Notes under the pieces: model-generated
Told to the model about the DNA's origin: nothing
Databases searched by the model: none
What the model saw: only the letters and a program-made list of their open reading frames with translations
Translations under genes and position numbers: made by a program
Assembly: GCA_964019135.1 (NCBI GenBank)
Contig: OZ025253.1
Location: 3,438,520-3,502,519, forward strand
From: Arenicola marina
Taxonomy: Eukaryota; Annelida; Polychaeta; Arenicolidae
Direction of reading: 5' to 3'
DNA: 64,000 nt
Part shown: positions 1 to 11,471 of the stretch, in pieces
How the letters are laid out: every line of letters begins with the position of its first letter
Position numbering within the stretch: position 1 is the first letter of the stretch

Positions 1-3000
1 TGTCACCACAACCAGCAGGAGGCCGCTGCCGATGGCGGTGCTCATGTCACCACAACCAGCAGGAGGCCGCTGTCGATGGCGTTGCTCATGTCACCACAAC
101 CAGCAGGAGGCCGCTGTCGATGGCGTTGCTCATGTCACCACAACCAGCAGGAGGTCGCTGTCGATGGCGTTGCTCATGTCACCACAACCAGCAGGAGGCC
201 GCTGTCGATGGCGTTGCTCATGTCACCACAACCAGCAGGAGGCCGCTGTCGATGGCGGTGCTCATGTCACCACAACCAGCAGGAGGCCGCTGTCGATGGC
301 GTTGCTCATGTCACCACAACCAGCAGGAGGCCGCTGTCGATGGCGTTGCTCATGTCACCACAACCAGCAGGAGGCCGCTGTCGATGGCGTTGCTCATGTC
401 ACCACAACCAGCAGGAGGCCGCTGTCGATGGCGGTGCTCATGTCACCACAACTAGCAGGAGGCCGCTGTCGATGGCGGTGCTCATGTCACCACAACCAGC
501 AGGAGGCCGCTGTCGATGGCGTTGCTCATGTCACCACAACCAGCAGGAGGCCGCTGTCGATGGCGTTGCTCATGTCACCACAACCAGCAGGAGGCCGCTG
601 TCGATGGCGTTGCTCATGTCACCACAACCAGCAGGAGGCCGCTGTCGATGGCGTTGCTCATGTCACCACAACCAGCAGGAGGCCGCTGTCGATGGCGTTG
701 CTCATGTCACCACAACCAGCAGGAGGCCGCTGTCGATGGCGGTGCTCATGTCACCACAACCAGCAGGAGGCCGCTGTCGATGGCGTTGCTCATGTCACCA
801 CAACCAGCAGGAGGCCGCTGTCGATGGCGTTGCTCATGTCACCACAACCAGCAGGAGGCCGCTGTCGATGGCGTTGCTCATGTCACCACAACCAGCAGGA
901 GGCCGCTGTCGATGGCGTTGCTCATGTCACCATAACCAGGAGGAGGCCGCTGTCGATGGCGTTGCTCATCTCACCACAACCAGCAGGAGGCCGCTGTCGA
1001 TGGCGTTGCTCATGTCACCACAACCAGCAGGAGGCCGCTGTCGATGGCGGTGCTCATGTCACCACAACTAGCAGGAGGCCGCTGTCGATGGCGTTGCTCA
1101 TGTCACCACAACCAGCAGGAGGCCGCTGTCGATGGCGGTGCTCATGTCACCACAACCAGCAGGAGGCCGCTGTCGATGGCGTTGCTCATGTCACCACAAC
1201 CAGCAGGAGGCCGCTGTCGATGGCGTTGCTCATGTCACCACAACCAGCAGGAGGCCGCTGTCGATGGCGTTGCTCATCTCACCACAACCAGCAGGAGGCC
1301 GCTGTCGATGGCGTTGCTCATGTCACCACAACCAGCAGGAGGCCGCTGTCGATGGCGGTGCTCATGTCACCACAACCAGCAGGAGGCCGCTGTCGATGGC
1401 GTTGCTCATGTCACCACAACCAGCAGGAGGCCGCTGTCGATGGCGTTGCTCATGTCACCACAACCAGCAGGAGGCCGCTGTCGATGGCGTTGCTCATGTC
1501 ACCACAACCAGCAGGAGGCCGCTGTCGATGGCGTTGCTCATGTCACCACAACCAGCAGGAGGCCGCTGTCGATGGCGGTGCTCATGTCACCACAACCAGC
1601 AGGAGGCCGCTGTCGATGGCGTTGCTCATGTCACCACAACCAGCAGGAGGCCGCTGTCGATGGCGTTGCTCATGTCACCACAACCAGCAGGAGGCCGCTG
1701 TCGATGGCGTTGCTCATGTCACCACAACCAGCAGGAGGCCGCTGTCGATGGCGTTGCTCATGTCACCATAACCAGGAGGAGGCCGCTGTCGATGGCGTTG
1801 CTCATCTCACCACAACCAGCAGGAGGCCGCTGTCGATGGCGTTGCTCATGTCACCACAACCAGCAGGAGGCCGCTGTCGATGGCGGTGCTCATGTCACCA
1901 CAACTAGCAGGAGGCCGCTGTCGATGGCGTTGCTCATGTCACCACAAGCAGCAGGAGGCCGCTGTCGATGGCGGTGCTCATGTCACCACAACCAGCAGGA
2001 GGCCGCTGTCGATGGCGTTGCTCATGTCACCACAACCAGCAGGAGGCCGCTGTCGATGGCGTTGCTCATGTCACCACAACCAGCAGGAGGCCGCTGTCGA
2101 TGGCGTTGCTCATCTCACCACAACCAGCAGGAGGCCGCTGTCGATGGCGTTGCTCATGTCACCACAACCAGCAGGAGGCCGCTGTCGATGGCGGTGCTCA
2201 TGTCACCACAACCAGCAGGAGGCCGCTGTCGATGGCGTTGCTCATGTCACCACAACCAGCAGGAGGCCGCTGTCGATGGCGTTGCTCATGTCACCACAAC
2301 CAGCAGGAGGCCGCTGTCGATGGCGTTGCTCATGTCACCACAACTAGCAGGAGGCCGCTGTCGATGGCGTTGCTCATGTCACCACAACCAGCAGGAGGCC
2401 GCTGTCGATGGCGTTGCTCATGTCACCACAACCAGCAGGAGGCCGCTGTCGATGGCGTTGCTCATGTCACCACAACCAGCAGGAGGCCGCTGTCGATGGC
2501 GTTGCTCATGTCACCACAACCAGCAGGAGGCCGCTGTCGATGGCGGTGCTCATGTCACCACAACCAGCAGGAGGCCGCTGTCGATGGCGGTGCTCATGTC
2601 ACCACAACCAGCAGGAGGCCGCTGTCGATGGCGGTGCTCATGTCACCACAACCAGCAGGAGGCCGCTGCCGATGGCGGTGCTCATGTCACCACAACTAGC
2701 AGGAGGCCGCTGTCGATGGCGTTGCTCATGTCACCACAACCAGCAGGAGGCCGCTGTCGATGGCGGTGCTCATGTCACCACAACCAGCAGGAGGCCGCTG
2801 TCGATGGCGTTGCTCATGTCACCACAACCAGCAGGAGGCCGCTGTCGATGGCGTTGCTCATGTCACCACAACCAGCAGGAGGCCGCTGTCGATGGCGTTG
2901 CTCATCTCACCACAACCAGCAGGAGGCCGCTGTCGATGGCGTTGCTCATGTCACCACAACCAGCAGGAGGCCGCTGTCGATGGCGGTGCTCATGTCACCA

Positions 3001-4520
3001 CAACCAGCAGGAGGCCGCTGTCGATGGCGTTGCTCATGTCACCACAACCGGCAGGAGGCCGCTGTCGATGGCGTTGCTCATGTCACCACAACCAGCAGGA
3101 GGCCGCTGTCGATGGCGTTGCTCATGTCACCACAACCAGCAGGAGGCCGCTGTCGATGGCGTTGCTCATGTCACCACAACCAGCAGGAGGCCGCTGTCGA
3201 TGGCGGTGCTCATGTCACCACAACCAGCAGGAGGCCGCTGTCGATGGCGTTGCTCATGTCACCACAACCAGCAGGAGGCCGCTGTCGATGGCGTTGCTCA
3301 TGTCACCACAACCAGCAGGAGGCCGCTGTCGATGGCGTTGCTCATGTCACCACAACCAGCAGGAGGCCGCTGTCGATGGCGTTGCTCATGTCACCATAAC
3401 CAGGAGGAGGCCGCTGTCGATGGCGTTGCTCATCTCACCACAACCAGCAGGAGGCCGCTGTCGATGGCGTTGCTCATGTCACCACAACCAGCAGGAGGCC
3501 GCTGTCGATGGCGGTGCTCATGTCACCACAACTAGCAGGAGGCCGCTGTCGATGGCGTTGCTCATGTCACCACAAGCAGCAGGAGGCCGCTGTCGATGGC
3601 GGTGCTCATGTCACCACAACCAGCAGGAGGCCGCTGTCGATGGCGTTGCTCATGTCACCACAACCAGCAGGAGGCCGCTGTCGATGGCGTTGCTCATGTC
3701 ACCACAACCAGCAGGAGGCCGCTGTCGATGGCGTTGCTCATCTCACCACAACCAGCAGGAGGCCGCTGTCGATGGCGTTGCTCATGTCACCACAACCAGC
3801 AGGAGGCCGCTGTCGATGGCGGTGCTCATGTCACCACAACCAGCAGGAGGCCGCTGTCGATGGCGTTGCTCATGTCACCACAACCAGCAGGAGGCCGCTG
3901 TCGATGGCGTTGCTCATGTCACCACAACCAGCAGGAGGCCGCTGTCGATGGCGTTGCTCATGTCACCACAACTAGCAGGAGGCCGCTGTCGATGGCGTTG
4001 CTCATGTCACCACAACCAGCAGGAGGCCGCTGTCGATGGCGTTGCTCATGTCACCACAACCAGCAGGAGGCCGCTGTCGATGGCGTTGCTCATGTCACCA
4101 CAACCAGCAGGAGGCCGCTGTCGATGGCGTTGCTCATGTCACCACAACCAGCAGGAGGCCGCTGTCGATGGCGGTGCTCATGTCACCACAACCAGCAGGA
4201 GGCCGCTGTCGATGGCGGTGCTCATGTCACCACAACCAGCAGGAGGCCGCTGTCGATGGCGGTGCTCATGTCACCATAACCAGCAGGAGGCCGCTGTCGA
4301 TGGCGGTGCTCATGTCACCACAACCAGCAGGAGGCCGCTGTCGATGGCGTTGCTCATGTCACCACAACTAGCAGGAGGCCGCTGTCGATGGCGGTGCTCA
4401 TGTCACCACAACCAGCAGGAGGCCGCTGTCGATGGCGGTGCTCATGTCACCACAACCGGCAGGAGGCCGTAGTCGATGGCGGTGCTCATGTCACCACAAC
4501 CAGCAGGAGGCCGCTGTCGA
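1..4520. repeat. 44-bp minisatellite derived from a plectin-repeat exon
   Basis: About 102 head-to-tail copies of a 44-bp unit (CACCACAACCAGCAGGAGG is part of it). Because 44 is not a multiple of three, all three plus frames stay open for long stretches with a 44-residue period; these frames are by-products, not genes. On the minus strand each unit repeats the codons for AIDSGLLLVVVT, which is exactly where the plectin-type exon at 4486-4898 ends, so the array was seeded by that exon end. Rare variants recur at fixed distance: CATAACCAGGAGGAGG near 932, 1768 and 3396, and an AAGCAG variant near 1946 and 3574. The spacing of 1628 bp is 37 units, showing block-wise higher-order duplication. The array runs off the left edge. 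Confidence 0.95.
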
Positions 4521-4898
4521 TGGCGTCGGCCAGAGACATGTTGCTGTCCTCTGCCGTGTTGTGGTAGATGGACTGCTTGAGGTCCAGGATGCCCTCCGCC
4601 ACCGCCTCCTCCACCGTCAGCTCGCGGTCTGTCTTGGCGTCGATGGCTCCCCTGATGGTGTACCGCCGGCTCTCCTTCTCCGTCATGATCGATATTACGC
4701 CAATGTCCCGACGCCTCTCGGTCGTCTTCTGGGTGCAGACTGCGCCGACCTGGATCAAACCGGCCTCTATGGCCCCCTGGATGGGACTCGTCTCCTTGGT
4801 AACCGCATTGACGTAGTTACCCGTACGTTTGTCGACGATGTCTTCGCGCTCTGCCTCCTTCAGAGAGATCACGTGATCAGATCGCGGGTCAACCACGC
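4486..4898 (-). CDS. Plectin-type repeat exon of a predicted membrane protein
   Basis: Minus-strand exon beginning after a consensus acceptor (pyrimidine-rich tract, then CAG at 4901-4899) with two bases completing a split glycine codon. It reads VVDPRSDHVISLKEAERED..., then NYVNAVTKETSPIQGAIEAGLI and RELTVEEAVAEGILD, then NMSLADAIDSGLL. The pattern of V-D-P/K-T-G turns followed by L-x-E-A-x-x-x-G-L/I is that of plectin/spectraplakin-type repeats, which in plectin and desmoplakin bind intermediate filaments. The frame stops at a TGA (4486-4488) inside the first 44-bp unit; either this is the C-terminus or the exon ends at the GT after GLLL (CTGCTG then GTTGTG). Phase fits the exon at 6056-6225 exactly. 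Family assignment is by motif, without a database search. Confidence 0.75.
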
Positions 4899-5028
4899 CT
4901 GGATCAGTAAGAGAAACGCAAATGTGTGTACTGCAACCGCAACACATCACGTAGGCTACCTAAAGGATTAAACTGTGCCAAGACACCTCCCGGGACGACG
5001 AAGAATGAATGGATGAAACATACCCAAG

Positions 5029-5103
5029 ATTGGAATCCCGGATTCGAACCCGGGACCTATATATTGACATGCGGCATATTATGGCTAATTACTACATCAT
5101 GGA
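5029..5103 (-). repeat. tRNA-like SINE fragment
   Basis: On the minus strand the sequence reads TGATGTAGTAATTAGC (A-box-like), then ATATAGGTCC and GGGTTCGAATCCGGG (B-box/T-arm-like). It lines up over its whole length with the 72-bp units at 11811-12182. No acceptor stem can be closed, so this is a tRNA-derived SINE rather than a tRNA gene. Confidence 0.5.
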
Positions 5104-5288
5104 GGTTCAGCTATCATTAAAATAAGCCAGGCGCAGAATAATAGATTAGAACATGGCTAAAGTACTGGATCGTTGTTCATGCTCAGCTCATCAACATCGG
5201 GAAGGTTTTCTTTCGCAGTCAATGCGTGAACAGAAATATGGTGGATAAAGTAGAAGCAACTCTCGTTTTGCTACTTCCATGGGCAAGC

Positions 5289-5680
5289 ATCGCGGTGCTA
5301 TGCTCGTGGGTCAACTCGCGCGGTGCTATGCTCGTGGGTCAACTCTCGTGGTGCTATGCTGGTGGGTCAACTCTCGTGGTGCTATGCTGGTGGGTCAACT
5401 CTCGTGGTGCTATGCTGGTGGGTCAACTCTCGCGGTGCTATGGTCGTGGGTCAACACTCGTGGTGCTATGCTCGTGTGTCAACTCTCGTGGGTCAACTCT
5501 CGCGGAGCTACCCTCCTGGGCCACCTTTCGCGGAGCTACTATCCTGGGCCAACTCTCACAGAGCTTATTTTGTGGGTCAACTCTCATGGCTCTACTGTCG
5601 TGGGCCACTTCTCGCGGAGCTACTCTCGTGGGCCAACTTTCGCGGGGCTACTTTCGTGGGCCAACTCTCGTGGTGCTACT
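5289..5680. repeat. 28-bp minisatellite, degenerating rightwards
   Basis: Head-to-tail copies of a 28-bp unit (CTATGCTCGTGGGTCAACTC then 8 more bases). The first six are nearly identical; after about 5480 the units drift (CTACTCTCGTGGGCCAAC...). The plus-strand open frames here are by-products of the repeat. Confidence 0.85.
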
Positions 5681-5699
5681 CTGATGGTGCAAGGCCGAT

Positions 5700-6050
5700 T
5701 TCGTCATCTGGTTTCGGGCCCAAAGCAAGCACAAATGTTTCTACTGCTTCCGTGATTGGCGGACCGCGCATTACTGTTAAACCAGGCGAGTGGTGAGTGA
5801 GCCTAACGGATTGCCCCATAATTTACACTCTGTTGGACTCGACTCACCCCGCTTTGGGCTCGGTTGTCTCTGCTGTCGCCTACTCGTTCAATGCATTCGC
5901 ACACTCGCTACCCAGTCTATAATAAGACTAATGCTCGGCGCCATTTTACAGATTAGTGCTGGGGACCCAGCCTAAGCCTAAAAAATATCCTGCGTTTTTT
6001 ATGGTGAATGACAGTTACCAGCGGTCTGTTCTGACTCACTAGCCTGTCCA
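5700..6050. other. No gene seen
   Basis: Intron of the minus-strand membrane/plectin-repeat gene between its exons at 6056 and 4898; no further structure seen apart from scattered CpGs. Confidence 0.4.
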
Positions 6051-6055
6051 ATTAC

Positions 6056-6225
6056 CTATAATGTCAAATGTCTTGCGTTCTTCCTGCTCGGCCACATAGG
6101 CGTGTCCAGTCTCCGTACTCTCTCGGTCCTCTCTGACCACCACCGCGCCGTCAGCAACGTCATCGACGTCATCGAAGTCATCGAAGTCATCGGAGTCGGC
6201 GCACTCTGTGGCGTACGCGCGGCCG
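6056..6225 (-). CDS. Acidic linker exon of the membrane/plectin-repeat gene
   Basis: A 170-bp minus-strand exon, too short for a simple open-frame screen. The acceptor is CTCTTTACCCTACAG, ending at 6226, and the donor is ATAG followed by GTAATT (GT at 6055-6054). One base, 56 open codons, one base: the leading base completes the codon left by a donor at 7547 and the trailing G completes the codon begun by the exon at 4898. The peptide starts GRAYATECADSDDFDDFDD, continues through a charged stretch and ends KTFDII. It contains an Asp-rich repeat and Glu/Arg-rich sequence typical of a flexible cytoplasmic linker. Evidence is splice signals, an open frame across the whole exon and two-sided phase agreement; no domain is recognised. 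Confidence 0.65.
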
Positions 6226-6643
6226 CTGTAGGGTAAAGAGGAGGGGTTGGAAGATTGCGCTAAGCCTATTGCCTATGTCATGTGAACAAACATGCCAGTT
6301 TAAGGCCACAGACCGTAAACATGTATATGATGACGACGGGTGAGCTTGTCATAACGGTTGTCTATTTGCATAAATAAATATAAGCAAATGTGTACGTCAT
6401 GATAAATGTTGGGAGACGTGTTGTCTGGGTTCTCGGCATCTAGGCACCAACTCCGCATACGGTTTCAGTATGGCAAATAAGGGGACACAAAATAAACTCA
6501 ACGCGGGTTCAGATCCAGGTAGCCATTTTGAGAGCCGCAACCATAGAACGGGTATTCCACCACCACCCACAACATCTGCCTTTCTCTGTCCACACTTACT
6601 TTGTTACTTTGCTACTTCATACAAGGTGGGTTTTTGTGTGTCG

Positions 6644-6763
6644 CAACACTCGATCTAATGCACGCGCACCCGGCAACACTCGCTCTAGTGCACGCGCACC
6701 CGGCAACACTCGCTCTAGTGCACGCGCACCCGGCAACACTCGCTCTAGTGCACGCGCACCCGG
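6644..6763. repeat. 30-bp tandem repeat, four copies
   Basis: Four units of 30 bp starting CAACACTCGCTCTAGTGCAC; the first has two substitutions, the other three are identical. It lies in the intron of the minus-strand gene. Confidence 0.9.
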
Positions 6764-7547
6764 CATGTCGCCATTATGTAACATTGTATATATGCTAAGT
6801 TGTTTTGTCTTCGTTTAATTATAAATGACCATTTTCGACAAGCCTGGTGTTACTGCCATGAGCTTCCACGAGTCTACCATCGCCACCCATCGATCGGCCT
6901 AAATAATGCGTTTGGCCATAATGTGCTCGTCTCTCAATGATGTACCTTGTTATGAACTTATATATGCATTTAAATATAGATATAGGCAAAACTCTGAATC
7001 CAGAAAAGACAGATTTGTTTCCACAAACTGACATTTTGGGTGATGCAAAATACGTGTATCGTATTATACTTGCATATAGGAACACTAATCAATATAGTTT
7101 TAATAAAAAGTGTGCATCCTCACACAGTGCACCCAGAGTACCGCTTGCGTATCTTCACTGGCTTAATATCCACATCACGTACCTGTCCTTGTGGTTATCG
7201 CTGTCCACTTTACAACTTGGAGTTGTTCCTCCTACACTGGTGGTTAATATATGCAGTGCGTGATCTGCATAGAGAATAGCAAGCCACGTATATCTAACCC
7301 ATCCATGAGACATTACTTGAACAAAATCCGATTGAAAAATAACCGCAACGCGATTTGTGAACATATCACGATCAAGAACGCTGACGTTTTACCAGTCAAG
7401 ACGATAAATATAAGCAGCTCTTGACAAAGTGTGCTGCCGTGTCATCTAAGCAGCGCATGTCATTATCCGCAACGGTCAATGTCCGGCAAAGTAGTTACTT
7501 AAGTTTTCTTAACTACGTCTCAACGACGCACAGTGTAATAATTATAC

Positions 7548-7779
7548 CCAAGTGCATCGTCATCAGCTAGGTGAGATACAGTACCTTCTGTGTGGTTTTC
7601 CTTCCATTTCTGATGCAGTCTGCGTCTCCGCCGAACTGCGCACGTGACTGCCACTGCCATGGCAACGACGAAGATGGCGACTGAGACAAGAACAATAGGC
7701 AGCCAGACTTGTGGGGCGGACCTGCTGTCCATCGGTGGTGGCGCTTCTGGAGACCAGGTCAATAACATGTATTCATCTC
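7548..7779 (-). CDS. Transmembrane exon of the membrane/plectin-repeat gene
   Basis: Minus-strand exon after a long poly-C tract ending in CAG (7782-7780). It reads DEYMLLTWSPEAPPP, a short juxtamembrane stretch, one hydrophobic helix (VWLPIVLVSVAIFVVAMAV and following residues), then RRRRR and a polar tail ending DDDAL. The basic cluster directly after the helix places the tail in the cytosol (positive-inside rule), so this is a type I or III single-pass protein. A donor inside the open frame (GG then GTATAA, GT at 7547-7546) leaves two bases that fit the exon at 6225; without splicing the frame would end 10 codons later at 7520. The poly-C acceptor lies in a simple repeat, so the exact 5' edge is less sure than the helix. 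Confidence 0.6.
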
Positions 7780-8414
7780 CTGGGGGGGGGGGGGTGCACA
7801 ACATCTGTATAGTGGTGGGGGGGGGGGGGGGTGCCGCCCAGGCCATGGAGGGCATATGGAGAGCGAGAAAAAAGTACGAGATTTTGAGGTCATTCAGGAT
7901 TAATTTTTGGGGAAAATAGAAACTAACAATCAGGGCAATGTAGATGAAGGTTGATTAATTAAACGCTTTCGCTGTGAACTGGAATATATAGTCAAGAGCT
8001 GAAATTTTGATAACGCTTAAGTCTCAGATGGGCATTTTGGAGAGCAATTGTAGATTTGGTTCCGAGGATTGACAGAAAAAAGGCGAAAAGGGGGTAATTA
8101 AATGGGTGGCACATATGTATAGACCTAACTATATGTATTGCCCCCCCCCCACCCCTACCGGGGGTATTAATGTGATCATTTTACTGCACTGATGAGCAGA
8201 GGTGTAAAAGTGTAAAGCATTTACAAACGCTGTCTACTAAGAATTAGTTCACTTACTAACTTAGATAGGCATTGCAACGCTTTAAAATAGTCACTGGGAG
8301 ACTTGAAATCTTGCTGGGGTTGGGAGGGTTCCGCGGAAAAGCGCCTCCCTGTTGTCCCTCCAAAATATGCTGTGTTGTATGGTGTCGCGTCCTGTAACAT
8401 TTTACCAGTTAGCG

Positions 8415-8770
8415 TATTGTGTAGCATCGCGTCGCATTGTGCCGTGCAGCGTCGTGTGCTCTGGTTGGTTGTGCCGCGTCGCGTCGCGCTGTTTGGCGTA
8501 GCGCTGTATCGCGTCGCGTTGCATCGCATCGCGCTGATTGGCGTCTTGCTGTATCGCGTAGCGCTGTATCGCGTAGCGCTGTACCGCGTCTCACTGTATC
8601 CCGTCGCGCTGTATCGCGTTGCGTTTCGCTGTATCGCGTTTCGCTGTATCGTGTTTCGCTGTATCGCGTTTCGCTGTATCGCGTTTCGCTGTATCGCGTT
8701 TCGCTGTATCGTGTTTTGCTGTATGGCGTCGCGCTGTTACCTCGCGGTATCGTGTCGCGCGTTGTGTTGC
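8415..8770. repeat. 15-bp repeat tract (GTTTCGCTGTATCGC) and degenerate flanks
   Basis: The core, about 8625-8735, consists of exact 15-bp units; outward the units decay into TCGCGT/CGCTGTA mixtures. As 15 is divisible by three, open frames appear on both strands, but the peptides are pure repeats (RYSET) and are not taken as genes. Confidence 0.85.
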
Positions 8771-9506
8771 TTATTTTGCGTGACGGAGTTACGCATCGTG
8801 TGTGGTGTTGTCTCGCGCCGCGTCGCGTTGCGGTATGTATTGCATATTTTATTACCACTGGCTTCGTCGACGACAGTACACTGCACTCCCCGGAGAACCC
8901 AAACCAGACCACCTGAAAAGAACCACATTGCTAAAAACCACCACCGGGGAGATTGTTCTCACAAAAAACACTAAGAAGATCTAAAGGGAAGAAAACCATA
9001 TGAATCTCTTGCGATCGTGTGACTTAATGATTTCTTGAGAAATTCTTAAATGGCACAAACTTCAATCACTTGTAATTTTGAACATTAAATTCCCCCTACC
9101 GCTGAACATCCTACTGGCCGCCATGCTCAGTACTGGCTGGGTGCCTGCCTGTAGCTAACGCAGGTATATGCTGGACCAGCGAGTGCTAAGTACGGCGTAC
9201 CTTAATAAACCATTTTACTACTGGGGCGGGGGGGTCGGCGTCAATAATTTTATGTTGGATTCACGTGCGGAGCTGACATATTAACAATTTGCTGCAGTAG
9301 CTTATCGTGGATTACTGTTAACGAATGATCCACAGCACGTTGTGTATGTATATCTGATACCAACACGCTATGGCTACAAGTTTGAACCCATGTTAAGAGT
9401 ACCACATTTATTTGCTGCTTCATAAACCCACACTTGACACATATTAACCTTACGTTTGCACACACGCATATCACTGGTGCAGTGAAATCTAGCCTGAAGT
9501 ACCTAC

Positions 9507-9525
9507 CAAAGACACGCAGGTCCAT
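9507..9525 (-). CDS. Possible first coding exon of the membrane/plectin-repeat gene
   Basis: On the minus strand an ATG at 9525-9523 in a strong start context (A at -3, G at +4) opens MDLRVF and reaches a good donor (CTTTG then GTAGGT) leaving one base, which fits the two-base overhang of the exon at 7779. The same frame has a TGA 21 to 19 bases upstream of this ATG, so if the exon is real this ATG would be the start. The protein would then have a very short outside segment and no signal peptide. Only phase and splice signals support it. Confidence 0.25.
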
Positions 9526-9996
9526 GTTGTACGTGTTATCGGCGGGTCAAGGTGCCTTGCGCTCGGCTAACCTGATCGCGTAGAAAGAACAAATAGTACA
9601 CAAATACGAGAAGCCGATACACGTCCGACTGACGCGCGGCACTGAGGTCGGCAAGTTGACCGGGGGAGGCTTGGGAGGGAATGTGGCATCTAAACTAACT
9701 ACAAACTGTGCCCTAAATTATAAATTTGTTAACAGCTATTATTACGAGTTAATGGTCGTGTTAACTAGTATGAATAAATGAAGGAATGTGGTTTATTCTT
9801 CCATTTGCTGGAGAGTCAGGAACGTGGAACATAACATATTTACAAAGCACAACACCAAAAAGAATGACCGATATTAGTCATTTGAAAATATCAATACAGA
9901 TTGGGTCAAAAATATTTCAGTGCATTGTCATAATATGCTCTATGCCAGCAAGATGCACTAATGCTTAACGTGTTTTCAATCTCGTTCTCGTCGATC

Positions 9997-11230
9997 TCAA
10001 TATTGGGCGGTTGTCCTAAAATATGGGCTGTTAGTGACTCTTCTTCTGCATTGTATAAATGTCAGCTGAGGCGTCCACTTCATGTATTGACATGCGGTAA
10101 CTAGTTCTCTTGCCTCAAGGTATTTTTCGCAGTGATGGAGGATATGTGGTAGGTTGTCAATGCAAGGCCATGTGCGGTGCGAGCATGATTGCATGCGGGG
10201 TCCCTGGCTTTCGACAAATTTAAGTTTGTCAAGGTCATGTTTCTTATGTCCAGGCAGGCCGTGTTCCAATTTACATATACTGTGGATATGTGGTATCTGA
10301 CCATACACATTCTTAAAACGCGCATACTTCGGATGCTGCAGTTTTGTACAGAGCTGAGTCTCCTGCCACCGTCCCATGGCCAATCTCACAAAATTTTTCC
10401 ACACCTGTTTATTCACAACGGTACTGGTCAAGATACCCTAACAACTCGTACTTGCTGAGAACACCCACAATATTTAGTAAAAACCCACGCGCACGACACG
10501 TTTGCTGCTGAGAGAGCTGGTACACGCGTTATATAAATACAGCCTTCCCCAGTGTTGAGTGGTGCAATCGGCAGAGCCTCCCGAGGAAGAGTAACCGCTA
10601 AACATCGATTTTATATTGCAAAGTTGCTTGATCCAACACGTTCAGTGACATAGTGGCGCTGCTGCATTTGGGTAATCCCTGAATAGAACATATGCAGAAG
10701 ATATGGGCACGTTCGAGTTTAGAAGTGTCAGCTTTTGAAAGCCCATACCATATTTCTTCACCGTCTAGAGCGCGGGGAAGGACAATATTACGGTACAATT
10801 AATTTAAGGGTACAAGGAGAACTTATACCGCTGGAGGGCGTGTTAGCTCCCTTTACAGCCATCATAGCTCCCCTGAGATTAGCACAAGCTCGTTAGTGCG
10901 GTTACTGCTATTTGCAAAAGCGTTAAGTTAAATTCCAACGTGTGTGCATTCTGTTATTTCCTCTATGATTTGATCATGCAGATACATATTTCTCTGCTTC
11001 GAAGCTTGTTTTTTTCCGTTTTATGCCTTCGCCAAAGACCATGCATTTGGTTTTCACTGGATTGTACTTAAATTGTTCCTTCTCACTGTACTTTTCACAT
11101 ATACGTATAAGGTCAGGGCACCAAGCGCTATATCGTCAGCCTGGAGAACTTCGCCACAAGACACTGCCCCAACTTGGCTCCATATTCAGAGTCACTCAAT
11201 TCAATTGCCAAGTCATGAATAAATAGCATG
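9997..11230 (-). pseudogene. Decayed non-LTR retrotransposon (LINE) reverse transcriptase, 3' half
   Basis: Minus-strand fragments in the order of a LINE ORF2. Near 11226-11150 is FIHDLAIELSDSEYGAKLG; at about 11151-11130 LQADDIAL, the (Y/Q)ADD catalytic motif of reverse transcriptase; then, in another frame, EKYSEKEQFKYNPVKTKCMVFGE, part of the palm/thumb region. At 10798-10598 come NIVLPRALDGEEIWYGLSK and LERAHIFCICSIQGLPK, typical of the region after the RT. At 10431-9997 a C-terminal part with WPCIDNLPHILHHCEKYLEAR resembles the Cys/His knuckle at the end of many invertebrate LINEs. Several frameshifts separate the fragments and no 5' half is seen, so this is a dead 5'-truncated copy. Confidence 0.7.
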
Positions 11231-11471
11231 TATAACTAGTACAATAGCATTAAAGCTGAAGGCCGCTACAATCCTGTAATCTGTCCCAAACCGCCCCCCG
11301 GCCCTTTCAATAGACAATCGTTGTCATAGTTACATGGCATAGAACAATGAAACATGACGTCACGCGCAAAAGAATTGTGGTTATTGATTTAAATGGCCCG
11401 CCTAGCCGCCTAGGTCCCTAGCTACGAGTGCCGCTCCTTGGTCACAATATACAATGTACTTACATGTATAT

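Noticed and set aside
32..4472. Long plus-strand open frames of up to 755 codons in the left array
   Set aside because: They are a 44-residue echo of the 44-bp unit in all three frames, with no start context, domain or codon signal; a repeat by-product.
1..4520. CRISPR array
   Set aside because: No unique spacers between repeats, adjacent identical units, and a eukaryotic context. The same holds for the 35-bp and 20-bp arrays.
8221..8974. Overlapping open frames on both strands around 8.2-9.0 kb
   Set aside because: The peptides follow the 15-bp repeat (RYSET/FRCIA); no protein family and no splice support.
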